A stretch of DNA of 64,000 nucleotides, taken from an uncultured Oscillospiraceae bacterium (GTDB lineage Bacteria > Bacillota > Clostridia > Oscillospirales > Acutalibacteraceae). Position numbers and translations under genes: made by a program. Below the pieces are notes generated by a model. It did not search any database, was not told where the DNA came from, and was given only the letters and a program-made list of their open reading frames with translations. The DNA lies in NCBI GenBank assembly GCA_900552265.1, contig URZE01000005.1, positions 1 to 64,000 of the forward strand, in the 5' to 3' direction. Positions 35,513-44,143 of the stretch are shown here, in pieces (the first letter of the stretch is position 1; each line of letters begins with the position of its first letter).

Positions 35513-36655
35513 TTAATCCATGTTATAAAATAAAGGTTTAAGTTTAACTAAATTTTCATTATTTTCATCATAATTAATATAAAATTTATGCGGAGGGAAC
35601 AAGCGATATCCTTCTGTATCTCTCACTAAATTGAAGTCAGAACCTACCATTGCCAACTTTTCTCTAGACCAAGTTGTCAATGACGCTGCCAAATTAGTAA
35701 ACACAGGTACAGTATTTTGTGTATAACCATTCGCCGCAACTCCTAGCAAAAATCTATAAATACCTTCTTCACTCTTAGTCAACTCACAACCATATCCACC
35801 TCTTCTAGCCACTTTATTCAAGACTTTTTCAACAGCAATCCCTATACCTTCCTTCGTTGCATCTCCAGCAACTTCCGTCACCGCACTTATCATCTCCGCC
35901 TGATTAAAGGCCTTACCACGATTCCAATTAATAATTTTTCTTCCTCCAAATGCTCCAAACAACAAACCACACTTAGATCCTTTACGACCTAAATTATCCC
36001 TATAACCACCCCAATTAACTAAAGTTTTGAGGTCAACCGGTTGGGGACTTTGTGCCTTCGATTTGCTTTCAGATTGCGATGGTGATCTCACCCCAAATTC
36101 AACTTTTGATTTATCGTCAGAAGACTGAGATTCACTACTACTGTTCGGGTTACTACGCCTACTTGCTACCACAACTATAGTAATCATAGCAAGAGTACTG
36201 GCAGTCGCTATCGTAGCAGAAATAATCGGATGATTTTTAATACACTCTTTAGTATTTTTCCATTTATCGGAAATAAATTCTTTACTATCGGAAGCAAATT
36301 TCCTCAAACGTCCACCGATAGCCTGTAATTCACCTGAATTTACAGCACCTACCGAAGGTGGAAACGCTGGCAAAAGCATTAACGCAGCTAACCCAGCAGA
36401 TGTTACCTTTCTCCCAAGCTCAGCAGCACCTCCCGACACATTTACCAAGGTGTTTTCATTCACTTTCTTCACTCCCAATAACGAATAATCTTCAAGTAAT
36501 TTTGCTACACTTTCATCAAATTCTTCTTCACTTATGCTACTATCTTTATTCAACACAAACTCATACATACCATCCATTGTTTTTCGTTTTAAAAACTCTT
36601 CCAATTCCTCATTATTCTCCAATATTTTAACTAGCACTTTTTCCGTTTTATTCAT
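35513..36655 (-). CDS. Second long protein with Nif11-like double-glycine leader
   Basis: About 380 residues. The leader (residues 1-75, ending LVNVSGGA), the following hydrophobic export-like stretch (TSAGLAALMLLPAFPP) and the membrane helix (ATIATASTLAMITIVVVAS) closely match the downstream gene. After a Ser/Gln-rich linker the C-terminal half is unrelated: it contains GLLFGAFGGRKIINWNRGKA and GGYGCELTKSEEGIYRFLLG, compatible with a small globular domain, and I recognise no family. ATG 36655 is preceded by a gaggaggag site. A conserved consensus promoter lies about 235 bases upstream; the leader RNA between them contains a fragment of a third copy. Together the pair looks like a conserved targeting module with exchangeable cargo. 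Confidence 0.8.
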   Translation of the reverse strand: MNKTEKVLVKILENNEELEEFLKRKTMDGMYEFVLNKDSSISEEEFDESVAKLLEDYSLLGVKKVNENTLVNVSGGAAELGRKVTSAGLAALMLLPAFPPSVGAVNSGELQAIGGRLRKFASDSKEFISDKWKNTKECIKNHPIISATIATASTLAMITIVVVASRRSNPNSSSESQSSDDKSKVEFGVRSPSQSESKSKAQSPQPVDLKTLVNWGGYRDNLGRKGSKCGLLFGAFGGRKIINWNRGKAFNQAEMISAVTEVAGDATKEGIGIAVEKVLNKVARRGGYGCELTKSEEGIYRFLLGVAANGYTQNTVPVFTNLAASLTTWSREKLAMVGSDFNLVRDTEGYRLFPPHKFYINYDENNENLVKLKPLFYNMD

Positions 36656-36710
36656 TTTCTCCTCCTCTTCAAAAATCATCACTTACTACGAAATAATAAT
36701 TTATATCCAA

Positions 36711-36825
36711 CTAATTTCTTATTATTTCATCACAATTAATATAAAATCTGTACGAAACAACACTCACCAGGAGTACCCGTAACAACAAAACTAGCAGCTA
36801 TACCAAACACTAATCTCGTTTTCTC
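36711..36825 (-). pseudogene. Degenerate 3' remnant of a third GG-leader gene
   Basis: The minus strand here reads EKTRLVFGIAASFVV and then, after a frame change, FYINCDEIIRN and a stop. These align with RFLLGVAANGYTQ and FYINYDENNENL of the neighbouring intact protein, in the same order and near its C-terminus. The leader and middle are missing. It lies in the long 5' leader of the intact gene, so an ancestral tandem copy was largely deleted. Confidence 0.6.
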
Positions 36826-36889
36826 TACAAATTAATACAACTCTTTTCTAAAATTAACGTCTCAATAATCCAATACTAACTATGTCGTT

Positions 36890-36918
36890 ATTATATATTA
36901 TATTACACCAATTGTCAA
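36890..36918 (-). promoter_or_regulatory. Consensus sigma-A promoter of the GG-leader genes
   Basis: Minus strand TTGACA (36918-36913), 17-base spacer, TATAAT (36895-36890): both hexamers are perfect. It overlaps the last codon of the secreted gene at 36915. Expression should be high and largely constitutive unless a repressor acts. Confidence 0.7.
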
Positions 36919-37448
36919 CAGGAGAATTCTACATTTCCAATAAAATTACAGGAAAATTCATAATCAACATTGTCACGTATTGTCCCATTAAACTTAAAAT
37001 AGATGTAAACCTTACTTTGTCCACGCTCAACCTGAGTGTTAGATCTACGTGAAAATACATCCAAAATATATCCTTCACCGTTCTTTACACTGGCACAAGA
37101 AGTACTCAAACACTGCGCTCTCTTAGTAACGGTATTATATCTAAAATTTGATTTTGCACTCAAAATACCAAAAATTTTTCCGGTAATTTTTTCAGTATAA
37201 GTAATAGTCATACAAACAGTAATATATTTTTCAAAATTATTTTCCAGTTTTTCAGGATACTGATATTCAACTGTTGAAATCTCTTCCTTTTTTATAAATT
37301 CATTTTCCAAATCGATTGTTTTTTTTAGCTCAGATCTTAAAGAAGAAGTTCCGAATAAAGAAGAATCAAATGAAATCGCATAAATATTGCCGCAAATAAA
37401 GATCATTGCGGCGATAAAACAAGTTAAATTTTTTTTTATTTTTTTCAT
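36915..37448 (-). CDS. Secreted cysteine-containing protein, operon with phospholipase homologue
   Basis: 177 residues, family not recognised. A signal peptide is clear (MKKIKKNL, hydrophobic core, probable cut after GNIYA). The mature part is beta-rich with alternating strands (YITVCMTITYTEKI; KVYIYFKFNG) and five cysteines, two close together in CLSTSC and two near the C-terminus, so disulfides are likely outside the cell. A ggggg site precedes ATG 37448. It is the third gene after the phospholipase C homologue and another small secreted protein, and may be a distant relative of the latter. Confidence 0.65.
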   Translation of the reverse strand: MKKIKKNLTCFIAAMIFICGNIYAISFDSSLFGTSSLRSELKKTIDLENEFIKKEEISTVEYQYPEKLENNFEKYITVCMTITYTEKITGKIFGILSAKSNFRYNTVTKRAQCLSTSCASVKNGEGYILDVFSRRSNTQVERGQSKVYIYFKFNGTIRDNVDYEFSCNFIGNVEFSC

Positions 37449-37482
37449 AATTAAGATACCCCCTTTTTAACCGTTTATCGCT

Positions 37483-38067
37483 TTATTGTAAATCAGTATT
37501 TATTCCTATATCACCATATATCGAACATAAAATATCAAAATGTCCGTCCATTATGTATTCATGCGCTCCCATAGAATTTTCTTTATACAAAACACACTTA
37601 GTGGATAGTAAACAATTTTTTTCTTGTGGGCACACCTCTCCTATATTCATCAAACTCCATTTCTTACTTGAGGTATTATGTTTGATATCATAAGAATATT
37701 TTTTAATTTGGACAAAACTTTCCTTATCATATACAGCAACTATTCTTGCATTACACGTAACTAAAGTCTTAAACTCATTACCCTTTAGTTTCTTTTTATA
37801 AATTTTAGACATTTCTATTATTCGTTTGTAATTGGTTTTATCGCCATTTTTTAAAATTTCTTCTTTAAAATATCTAAACTTTTCTACACACATGATTCCA
37901 TTTGCAAAAACTTTACCACGTGAAAATTCGGATACCGGCTCTCGTGTATCTGTTAAAACAGCCTCATTCCCTTCCAGAGCCAGTGACGATGGAATCACAT
38001 CCATACAAATAAAAAGAAAAACAAATATAAAAAGCATTTTTTTTACATCAACTTTGTTTAATATCAT
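37483..38067 (-). CDS. Secreted cysteine-rich protein downstream of phospholipase homologue
   Basis: About 194 residues, not recognised. Signal peptide: MILNKVDVKKM, hydrophobic FIFVFLFICMDVIPSS, likely cut near SLA. The mature part has cysteines in NGIMCVEK, VTCNAR, EVCPQEKNCLLSTKCV and DILCS. ATG 38067 is chosen because aaggtgg lies eight bases upstream; it overlaps the end of the phospholipase gene by 20 bp, so the two are coupled. The partner gene at 36915 has a similar size, a signal and paired cysteines. Confidence 0.65.
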   Translation of the reverse strand: MILNKVDVKKMLFIFVFLFICMDVIPSSLALEGNEAVLTDTREPVSEFSRGKVFANGIMCVEKFRYFKEEILKNGDKTNYKRIIEMSKIYKKKLKGNEFKTLVTCNARIVAVYDKESFVQIKKYSYDIKHNTSSKKWSLMNIGEVCPQEKNCLLSTKCVLYKENSMGAHEYIMDGHFDILCSIYGDIGINTDLQ

Positions 38068-38905
38068 TTTCCAAACCACCTTTCTCTGTCTCCTGTTCTC
38101 CTACCTGTGCAAAAAATTTACAAAGCATACCTGTAACATTATATTGAGCGTTCCTTATCGCATCTTTAGCTATAGATTTCTCATTTGGTTCTTTTTCATT
38201 AATCAAATAATAAAAATTGTCACTTGACAAAAGAGAACTTACTTTCGCAAGAGATTCTATGTCATTTACGTAAAAATATCTAAGAGTTTCCTTGATACTT
38301 TCTTTTTCTTTTGGTAAAAAATCATTCTTACATTCTTTCATAACCAAATCGCAAGTTTTTTCAAACCTTACATGGAGAGGAAATTTTAATACTGCATCAC
38401 TGGGTAAATCGTATCCCGTATGTACTGGAGTATTTAAATCTTCCATAAAATGGGCAGCTCGTCCCAACTCTTCAAAAGCTTTTTCTATATTTTTTATATT
38501 TTCTTTATCCTCTTTATTTTTTTTGCTTTCTTTGTAGTAATCTACGGCTTTATTAAAATGTTCAACACATTTAGTACATGCAGATATTTTTTCTCTCATA
38601 AAATTTTTTTCAGTCATGGGATTATAAAAATGACATTTGTAAATTCCTTCAGCTTCATCTATATCAGGTGTAATGCTATTCTTGGCTATTACTTCTGAAT
38701 AATTTTTATCTTTCAAATATTTTTCACTTTCGTCATCAAGACATCGAACAGTTTCGTTTATTTTAAAAATACATTCAAGGCTTGTCTCGGTGACATACCT
38801 GTGAGTAGGGCTATTAAAAGCCAGAACACTTCCGGACAACAATACTCCAAAAATAAAAATCGGTATTAATCGTCGTATGTACTCCCATAATCTCTTACTT
38901 TCCAT
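38048..38905 (-). CDS. Secreted zinc-dependent phospholipase C-like protein
   Basis: 285 residues with a signal peptide cut near SVLA. The mature part carries the zinc-ligand pattern of clostridial and Bacillus phospholipase C: THRYVTE near its start, PDIDE then CHFYNP, AAHFMEDLNTPVH (H, D, H), and PLHVRFE (H, E). No C2-like membrane-binding domain follows, so it resembles the short Bacillus-type enzymes. The N-terminal Trp that is a zinc ligand in known members appears to be Phe here. Likely target: phosphatidylcholine or other phospholipids outside the cell; activity is not proven. First gene of a three-gene secreted operon with a good promoter upstream. Confidence 0.8.
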   Translation of the reverse strand: MESKRLWEYIRRLIPIFIFGVLLSGSVLAFNSPTHRYVTETSLECIFKINETVRCLDDESEKYLKDKNYSEVIAKNSITPDIDEAEGIYKCHFYNPMTEKNFMREKISACTKCVEHFNKAVDYYKESKKNKEDKENIKNIEKAFEELGRAAHFMEDLNTPVHTGYDLPSDAVLKFPLHVRFEKTCDLVMKECKNDFLPKEKESIKETLRYFYVNDIESLAKVSSLLSSDNFYYLINEKEPNEKSIAKDAIRNAQYNVTGMLCKFFAQVGEQETEKGGLENDIKQS

Positions 38906-39015
38906 TTTTTCACATCTCCTTTGCGTTTTATTTTTATGGTTTCTATAATCGATAAGTACATAAAATTCAAAACATTTTCGATATAGTAGTGAAAATCGTA
39001 CTCATTTACCACAAC

Positions 39016-39043
39016 ATTATAACATATTTTTGTTATATGTAAA
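39016..39043 (-). promoter_or_regulatory. Promoter of the phospholipase operon
   Basis: Minus strand -35 TTTACA (39043-39038), 16-base spacer, -10 TATAAT (39021-39016). The roughly 100-base leader to the start codon contains attttc and gaaaat arms that could form a small hairpin. Confidence 0.55.
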
Positions 39044-39147
39044 TATTTTATCTAAAATTTAATATTTTTTATTATATATAATTACTTAAAATAATTAATG
39101 CTCTGCTCACAACCTCGATTTACACCATAAAAATCACACACGTGTTA

Positions 39148-39176
39148 TTGATAAAAAAGCTTGAACCATTTATTAT
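39148..39176 (+). promoter_or_regulatory. Promoter of ychF
   Basis: -35 TTGATA (39148-39153), 17-base spacer, -10 TATTAT (39171-39176), about 35 bases before ATG 39211. Confidence 0.5.
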
Positions 39177-39210
39177 TATGTTAAGAAAATAAAATAAAAA
39201 GAGGTACGAA

Positions 39211-40305
39211 ATGAAAATAGGAATTATAGGTTTACCCAATGTGGGAAAAAGCACATTATTTAATGCTATTACCAATGCAGGAGCGATGTCTGCAAATTAT
39301 CCGTTTTGCACAGTAGAACCAAATATAGGAATTGTAGCAGTTCCTGATGAAAGACTTCAAAAACTGGCAGAAATTTATAATCCGGACAAAATAACTCCTG
39401 CTACAATCGAATTTGTAGATATTGCAGGACTTGTTGAAGGAGCATCAAAAGGAGAAGGATTGGGAAATAAATTTTTGGGTAACATACGCGAAGTTGATGC
39501 AATTGTTCACGTAGTAAGATGCTTTGAAAACGAAAATATAATTCATGTAAATGGTCAAGTCAATCCCGAAAAAGATATAGAAATTATAAATTTAGAACTA
39601 ATCTTTTCCGACATGGAAATGCTTGAAAAAAGAATACAAAAAATAGAAAAAATGATTAAGTCAGATAAAAAATATATAGCAGAACTCGATATTTGCAAAA
39701 GAATTTTAGAGACTCTTCAAAATGGAAAATTAGCAAAAACTTTAAATTACTCAGAAGAAGAAAAAGAATTTGTTAAATCTCTCGGCCTGTTGACCGTCAA
39801 ACCGGTCATATATGCAGCTAATATGTCTGAAAACGATTTTTCAAATGGTGTTCAATCAAATGAAAATTATGAAAAAGTAGAAAAACTTGCAAACCAAGAA
39901 AACTCCGAAGTAATTCCAATATGTGCAGAACTGGAATCTCAAATTTCAGAAATGAACCAGGAAGAAAAAATGGAATTTTTAAAAGACATAGGTTTGGAAA
40001 AGTCAGGTCTCGACAGACTAATTTCAGCGTGTTACAAACTTTTGGGTCTTATTTCATATCTTACGGCTGGAAAACCAGAAGTAAGAGCTTGGACAATTAA
40101 AAAAGGTACCAAAGCCCCTGGAGCAGCTGGAAAAATACATTCAGATTTTGAACGAGGATTTATACGAGCAGAAGTAATTTCTTTTGAAAAACTTGTGGAA
40201 TGTGGCTCAATCACTGCCGCCAAAGAAAAAGGATGGGTTCGTTCTGAGGGAAAAGAGTATGTAATTCAAGACGGTGATGTAGTTCTTTTTCGATTCAACG
40301 TATAA
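39211..40305 (+). CDS. ychF: Redox-regulated ATPase YchF (OBG family)
   Basis: P-loop NTPase of the OBG group that prefers ATP and binds ribosomes. G1 GLPNVGKSTLFNA, the conserved NYPFCTVEPN, G3 DIAGLVEGASKG, and a C-terminal TGS domain (SYLTAGKPEVRAWTIKKG) are visible. 364 residues, normal. ATG 39211 with agaggt upstream. The uracil-DNA glycosylase gene follows by about 30 bp. Confidence 0.96.
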   Translation: MKIGIIGLPNVGKSTLFNAITNAGAMSANYPFCTVEPNIGIVAVPDERLQKLAEIYNPDKITPATIEFVDIAGLVEGASKGEGLGNKFLGNIREVDAIVHVVRCFENENIIHVNGQVNPEKDIEIINLELIFSDMEMLEKRIQKIEKMIKSDKKYIAELDICKRILETLQNGKLAKTLNYSEEEKEFVKSLGLLTVKPVIYAANMSENDFSNGVQSNENYEKVEKLANQENSEVIPICAELESQISEMNQEEKMEFLKDIGLEKSGLDRLISACYKLLGLISYLTAGKPEVRAWTIKKGTKAPGAAGKIHSDFERGFIRAEVISFEKLVECGSITAAKEKGWVRSEGKEYVIQDGDVVLFRFNV

Positions 40306-40338
40306 CAAAAACAAATTATTATAAAGGTGAGAACAAAA

Positions 40339-40911
40339 ATGTATGATTCTTGGGAAATGTTAAAAAACGATTGTACAAGATGTATTAAATGCTCCTTATG
40401 CGAAACAAGAACAAATGTAGTATTCGGAGAAGGAAATCCTCAATCTGAAGTAATGTTCATAGGTGAGGGTCCAGGAGAACAAGAAGATTTACAAGGAAAG
40501 CCTTTTGTTGGGAGATCTGGTAAATTACTTGATTCTATGTTGGAAAATATAGGACTCAGCAGAACAAAAAACATCTATATTGCTAACATAGTAAAATGTA
40601 GGCCTCCCAAAAACAGAGATCCCTTACCTGATGAACAAGAATTATGTATAAATTGGTTACGTAACCAAACAGCACTATTAAAACCTAAAATAATTGTAGC
40701 CGTCGGCAGAATATCAGCTCAAAAAATAATAGATCCAAACATAAAAATAACAAAAGATCACGGTAAATTTTACAAAAAAAAGAAAATTTTAATGATGCCA
40801 ACAATTCACCCTGCAGCTATACTTAGAAATCCAAATCAAAAATCTTTGGTAGAAGACGATTTTAACAATCTTAAACTTAAAATTGAAGAAATTTGTAGTC
40901 ACACTTATTAA
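40339..40911 (+). CDS. Uracil-DNA glycosylase, family 4 (Fe-S)
   Basis: Removes uracil from DNA. The N-terminal cysteines (CTRCIKCSLC) bind the 4Fe-4S cluster of family 4; the catalytic pocket GEGPGEQEDLQGKPFVGRSG and the C-terminal TIHPAAILRN follow. About 190 residues. ATG 40339 has an aaaggtgag site upstream; GTG 40327 lies inside that site. A strong hairpin terminator follows about 30 bases after the stop. Confidence 0.93.
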   Translation: MYDSWEMLKNDCTRCIKCSLCETRTNVVFGEGNPQSEVMFIGEGPGEQEDLQGKPFVGRSGKLLDSMLENIGLSRTKNIYIANIVKCRPPKNRDPLPDEQELCINWLRNQTALLKPKIIVAVGRISAQKIIDPNIKITKDHGKFYKKKKILMMPTIHPAAILRNPNQKSLVEDDFNNLKLKIEEICSHTY

Positions 40912-40939
40912 CAATTTTTTAATCGTATACAATAAATAC

Positions 40940-40980
40940 AGCCATCTACAAATAGATGGCTTCATTATTTATTATTTTTT
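40940..40980 (+). terminator. Terminator of ychF-udg
   Basis: agccatcta and tagatggct form a perfect 9-bp stem with a caaa loop, followed by a T-rich stretch (attatttattatttttt). Confidence 0.75.
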
Positions 40981-41201
40981 ACCGCACAAAACCTCACACA
41001 AAAAGCAACGTTTAATTTTTGATATAAGTCTCTGTCTATATTTATAAAAGTCCTTAAACATAAAATTCAGAAACATCGCTCATAAAGTATAATTTATTTA
41101 TATCAAAATAAATTGGTGAAGTAACATAAATATAACTACAAATCACTCAATCACATACAACAAAACCGCTAAAAACTTATGTCAGCATATAATTATAATC
41201 G

Positions 41202-41420
41202 TTAAACACATTCTGGTTCAAATTCATCATCAGGCTCGATTATCTTATACTCATTATTTTCAAATTCATGAACAGCTATATTTACAGGTTTTTCTTCTAC
41301 AATTTCACCTTTCAAATTTATATCATCAGTTATTTCTCTAGCTCTTTTAGCTACCGCAACCGCTAACGGATAACGACTTTCTTTGCCTTTTAACATATCC
41401 TCAATAGATAATTCTTTCAT
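41202..41420 (-). CDS. rpoZ: RNA polymerase omega subunit
   Basis: Small subunit that helps assemble RNA polymerase. SIEDMLKGKESRYPLAVAVAKRARE is the conserved omega core. 72 residues. Its ATG overlaps the gmk stop by four bases, the usual gmk-rpoZ coupling. Confidence 0.93.
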   Translation of the reverse strand: MKELSIEDMLKGKESRYPLAVAVAKRAREITDDINLKGEIVEEKPVNIAVHEFENNEYKIIEPDDEFEPECV

Positions 41421-42028
41421 TTTTCAAGCACCTCTTTAATAATATACCCCATACGGGAAGATTTCATATATTCAGAATCTATAATTTTAGAAACGTTGTC
41501 AGTGCACAATTCTACATCATCATTAACGACAATATATCTGTAATGTCCAGCCAGAGAAATTTCTTTCTCTGCTTCGCTTACACGTTTAATAACAGCTTCT
41601 TCAGAATCAGATGCACGATTTTTTAGCCTTTTTTTAAGTTCTTCAATCGATGGAGGAACAATAAAAATACTCACTGCATCCGGACATTTTTTTATTATTT
41701 GTTCCGCACCCTGAACCTCTATCTCCAATATGACACTTTTACCGGATTCAAGACTTTTTTCAACTTCAAATCGAGGCGTACCATAATAATTTCCACAATA
41801 ACATGCATATTCAAGCATTTCTCCGTCATCTATTGCTTTTTGAAAAACTTCTTTGTCAACAAAATGATAATCCTTTCCGTCGACCTCACCCAATCTCGGT
41901 GTCCTGGTTGTATATGAAATAGAGAGATTTACATCATTTCTTTTTTCAAGCAATTTCCCAAGTATCGTATCTTTTCCAGCTCCCGAAGGTCCTGAAAGAA
42001 CTATGAGCATACCTTTATTCTTTTTCAT
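41417..42028 (-). CDS. gmk: Guanylate kinase
   Basis: Phosphorylates GMP to GDP. The P-loop LSGPSGAGKDTILGKLL is at the N-terminus; GMP-binding residues fall in SISYTTRTPRLGEVDGKDYHF (SxxxTRxxRxxE). 203 residues. agaggtg lies ten bases before ATG 42028. Preceded by remA and followed by rpoZ. Confidence 0.96.
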   Translation of the reverse strand: MKKNKGMLIVLSGPSGAGKDTILGKLLEKRNDVNLSISYTTRTPRLGEVDGKDYHFVDKEVFQKAIDDGEMLEYACYCGNYYGTPRFEVEKSLESGKSVILEIEVQGAEQIIKKCPDAVSIFIVPPSIEELKKRLKNRASDSEEAVIKRVSEAEKEISLAGHYRYIVVNDDVELCTDNVSKIIDSEYMKSSRMGYIIKEVLEK

Positions 42029-42049
42029 GAAATCTTTTCACCTCTTCTA

Positions 42050-42307
42050 TTATAAAACATCTGCTGTGTTTTCAGATCTCAAAAATTTATTTTGAACACT
42101 ATCAGAACTCAAAGCTGAAAGAATTACATGACCCGTATCCATAACTAAAACAGACTGAGTTTTTCTTCCACAAGAAGCATCTATCAAATTTCCTTTTTCT
42201 TTTGCAACATGTACAAGTCTTTTGACAGGAGAAGAATCAGGGTTAAGTATGGATATTATTCGACGCAATGAAACCATATTTCCAAAACCTATATTAACAA
42301 GTTCCAT
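42050..42307 (-). CDS. remA: RemA-type regulatory protein (DUF370)
   Basis: Small DNA-binding regulator; in Bacillus it activates matrix and osmoprotection genes. The whole 85-residue product matches the family, including NIGFGNMVSLRRIISILNPDS and DASCGRKTQSVLVMD. ATG 42307 with aggag seven bases upstream; the frame is open further upstream but lacks a ribosome site. First gene of remA-gmk-rpoZ. Confidence 0.9.
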   Translation of the reverse strand: MELVNIGFGNMVSLRRIISILNPDSSPVKRLVHVAKEKGNLIDASCGRKTQSVLVMDTGHVILSALSSDSVQNKFLRSENTADVL

Positions 42308-42420
42308 TAAATTTCTCCTAAACGTTTTATGCAATATCAAATTTTGCCTTGCACCATACAAGCCGCAAACTCATTACGGTTTATATACTACATGGCAAAA
42401 CTTACAACAATTAAATGTAT

Positions 42421-42495
<75 letters not shown>

Positions 42496-42511
42496 ATAAA
42501 AAGATATAAAT

Positions 42512-42587
42512 TGGAGCGGATGACGGGGCTCGAACCCGCTACCTCCACCTTGGCAAGGTGGCGCTCTACCAGATGAGCTACATCCGC
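42512..42587 (-). tRNA. tRNA-Gly (anticodon GCC)
   Basis: Minus-strand cloverleaf; anticodon stem CCACC/GGTGG around TTGCCAA, T-loop TTCGAGC, templated CCA. Second of five in the cluster. Confidence 0.95.
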
Positions 42588-42591
42588 ACTA

Positions 42592-42667
42592 TGGTGCCTC
42601 CGGGTGGAATCGAACCACCGACACAAGGATTTTCAGTCCTTTGCTCTACCAACTGAGCTACAGAGGC
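42592..42667 (-). tRNA. tRNA-Phe (anticodon GAA)
   Basis: Minus-strand cloverleaf; anticodon stem AAGGA/TCCTT around CTGAAAA, T-loop TTCGATT, templated CCA. Confidence 0.95.
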
Positions 42668-42742
42668 AACTTACTTCCTGCTTTTAATTATCCTACTCAG
42701 TAATTAATATTACCAACACAAGCATTTTATTCTTAAAAATAA

Positions 42743-42819
42743 TGGCGACCCGGAACGGGCTCGAACCGTCGACCTCTAGCGTGACAGGCTAGCGTTCTAA
42801 CCAACTGAACTACCGGGCC
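42743..42819 (-). tRNA. tRNA-Asp (anticodon GTC)
   Basis: Minus-strand cloverleaf; acceptor GGCCCGG, anticodon stem CTAGC/GCTAG around CTGTCAC, T-loop TTCGAGC, templated CCA. Confidence 0.95.
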
Positions 42820-42831
42820 ATATTTACAAAA

Positions 42832-42908
42832 TGGTGGGAACAATAGGACTCGAACCTATGACCCCTTGCTTGTAAGGCAAGTGCTCTAACCAACTGAGCT
42901 ATGCTCCC
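42832..42908 (-). tRNA. tRNA-Val (anticodon TAC)
   Basis: Minus-strand cloverleaf; acceptor GGGAGCA, anticodon stem CTTGC/GCAAG around CTTACAA, T-loop TTCGAGT, templated CCA. First in transcription order of the Val-Asp-Phe-Gly-Cys cluster; a weak promoter (TTGATT, then A/T-rich TTATAT) lies 20-55 bases upstream. Confidence 0.95.
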
Positions 42909-43126
42909 TAAAATTTGCTTTAAAAATAAGTATATATAACTATGTACTAATACCGAAAATCAAAGCTTCTGACACGTACTTGCCTAAAAACAACCAACTC
43001 GTATCAACAAGTAAATAATATCATCTTACAAAATTTATGTCAAGTATTTATTTTCAAAACTTTGAATTATTGAGTTATAATTAAGGAATATCACACTTTA
43101 TTTTTTTGTTAAATTTGCAACATACA

Positions 43127-44119
43127 TTACTTACTTCTCATTTTCATGTACTTCTGTCGTACATCTGAACCAAGAAATTCCAGACGAATATTATTTCCTA
43201 TAATTCTTGAAACCATGCGTTGAGTATAGTATTTTTCCAATTCACGCATGGAAAGATTTGTACTTATTATAGTGGGCTTTCCTCGCATAATTCTGGAATT
43301 TATTACATTATACACCGCAGCACTTGAAAAAGATGTCGCATATTCCGTACCCAAATCATCAATAATCAATAAATCACAATCGGCATAATGCTTTTCACTT
43401 TCATTCGAAACTACATATCCACGAAATTTTTCTTTTTCCATGTTGGAAATCATATTTTGAGTAGAAGTATAAATTACTCCAAAACCTTTATTTATAGCCT
43501 CTCTTGCAATCGCAAGCGAAAGATGCGTCTTACCTAGCCCCGTGTTACCCGTCATCAAGAGGCTAGGCGAATCTTTTCTAAAATTTTCAGCATATTTTTT
43601 GCAAAAATTCAAAATAAGTGTCATTCTCTCACGAGGACTTTGTTCTCCATCACGTGCAGGAACATCCGAATAATAGTTAATCGAAAAATTATCAAATGAA
43701 GAAGTTTCAAGCGGCGAAAGTTCATTGAGCTTATTATATGCTTCCAACTTAAGCATATTTTTCATACATTTACACATCATTCCATCAATAAAACCTTCAT
43801 CTTCACACTCAGAACAATTATATTTAATTTCAAGGTAATCCTCAGGAAGGTTAACACTTTTCAGAATGTTCGATAACCTTTGTTTTAAATCTTTATTTTT
43901 TTCTCTCAACTTCATAAGCTCAAATGAAGAATCCGAACCACTTAAAACCGCTTTGGCCGCTTCAACCGAAGTGGCAGATAATTCTTTTCCTATATTTGCA
44001 GCTTCGGGAAACCGTTTGTAAAAAATTTCTTTTTTTCGAGATAATTCATCCCATGCATTGTTCCTCATTCTGTAAAGCTTTTGCTGAACCTCGTCATAAA
44101 TTTCTCTACTGTATCCCAA
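43127..44119 (-). CDS. Helicase loader-type ATPase (DnaC/DnaI)
   Basis: AAA+ protein that loads the replicative helicase. A four-cysteine zinc site (CSECEDEGFIDGMMCKC) lies near residue 100; Walker A is TGNTGLGKTHLSLA and Walker B LLIIDDLGTEY, with an arginine-containing C-terminal end. 330 residues from TTG 44119, which has an aggggac site upstream. It follows the DnaD-domain gene by about 24 bp, and the pair is the usual Firmicute primosome unit. Confidence 0.88.
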   Translation of the reverse strand: MGYSREIYDEVQQKLYRMRNNAWDELSRKKEIFYKRFPEAANIGKELSATSVEAAKAVLSGSDSSFELMKLREKNKDLKQRLSNILKSVNLPEDYLEIKYNCSECEDEGFIDGMMCKCMKNMLKLEAYNKLNELSPLETSSFDNFSINYYSDVPARDGEQSPRERMTLILNFCKKYAENFRKDSPSLLMTGNTGLGKTHLSLAIAREAINKGFGVIYTSTQNMISNMEKEKFRGYVVSNESEKHYADCDLLIIDDLGTEYATSFSSAAVYNVINSRIMRGKPTIISTNLSMRELEKYYTQRMVSRIIGNNIRLEFLGSDVRQKYMKMRSK

Positions 44120-44143
44120 CTTTACGGTGTCCCCTTTCTAATA

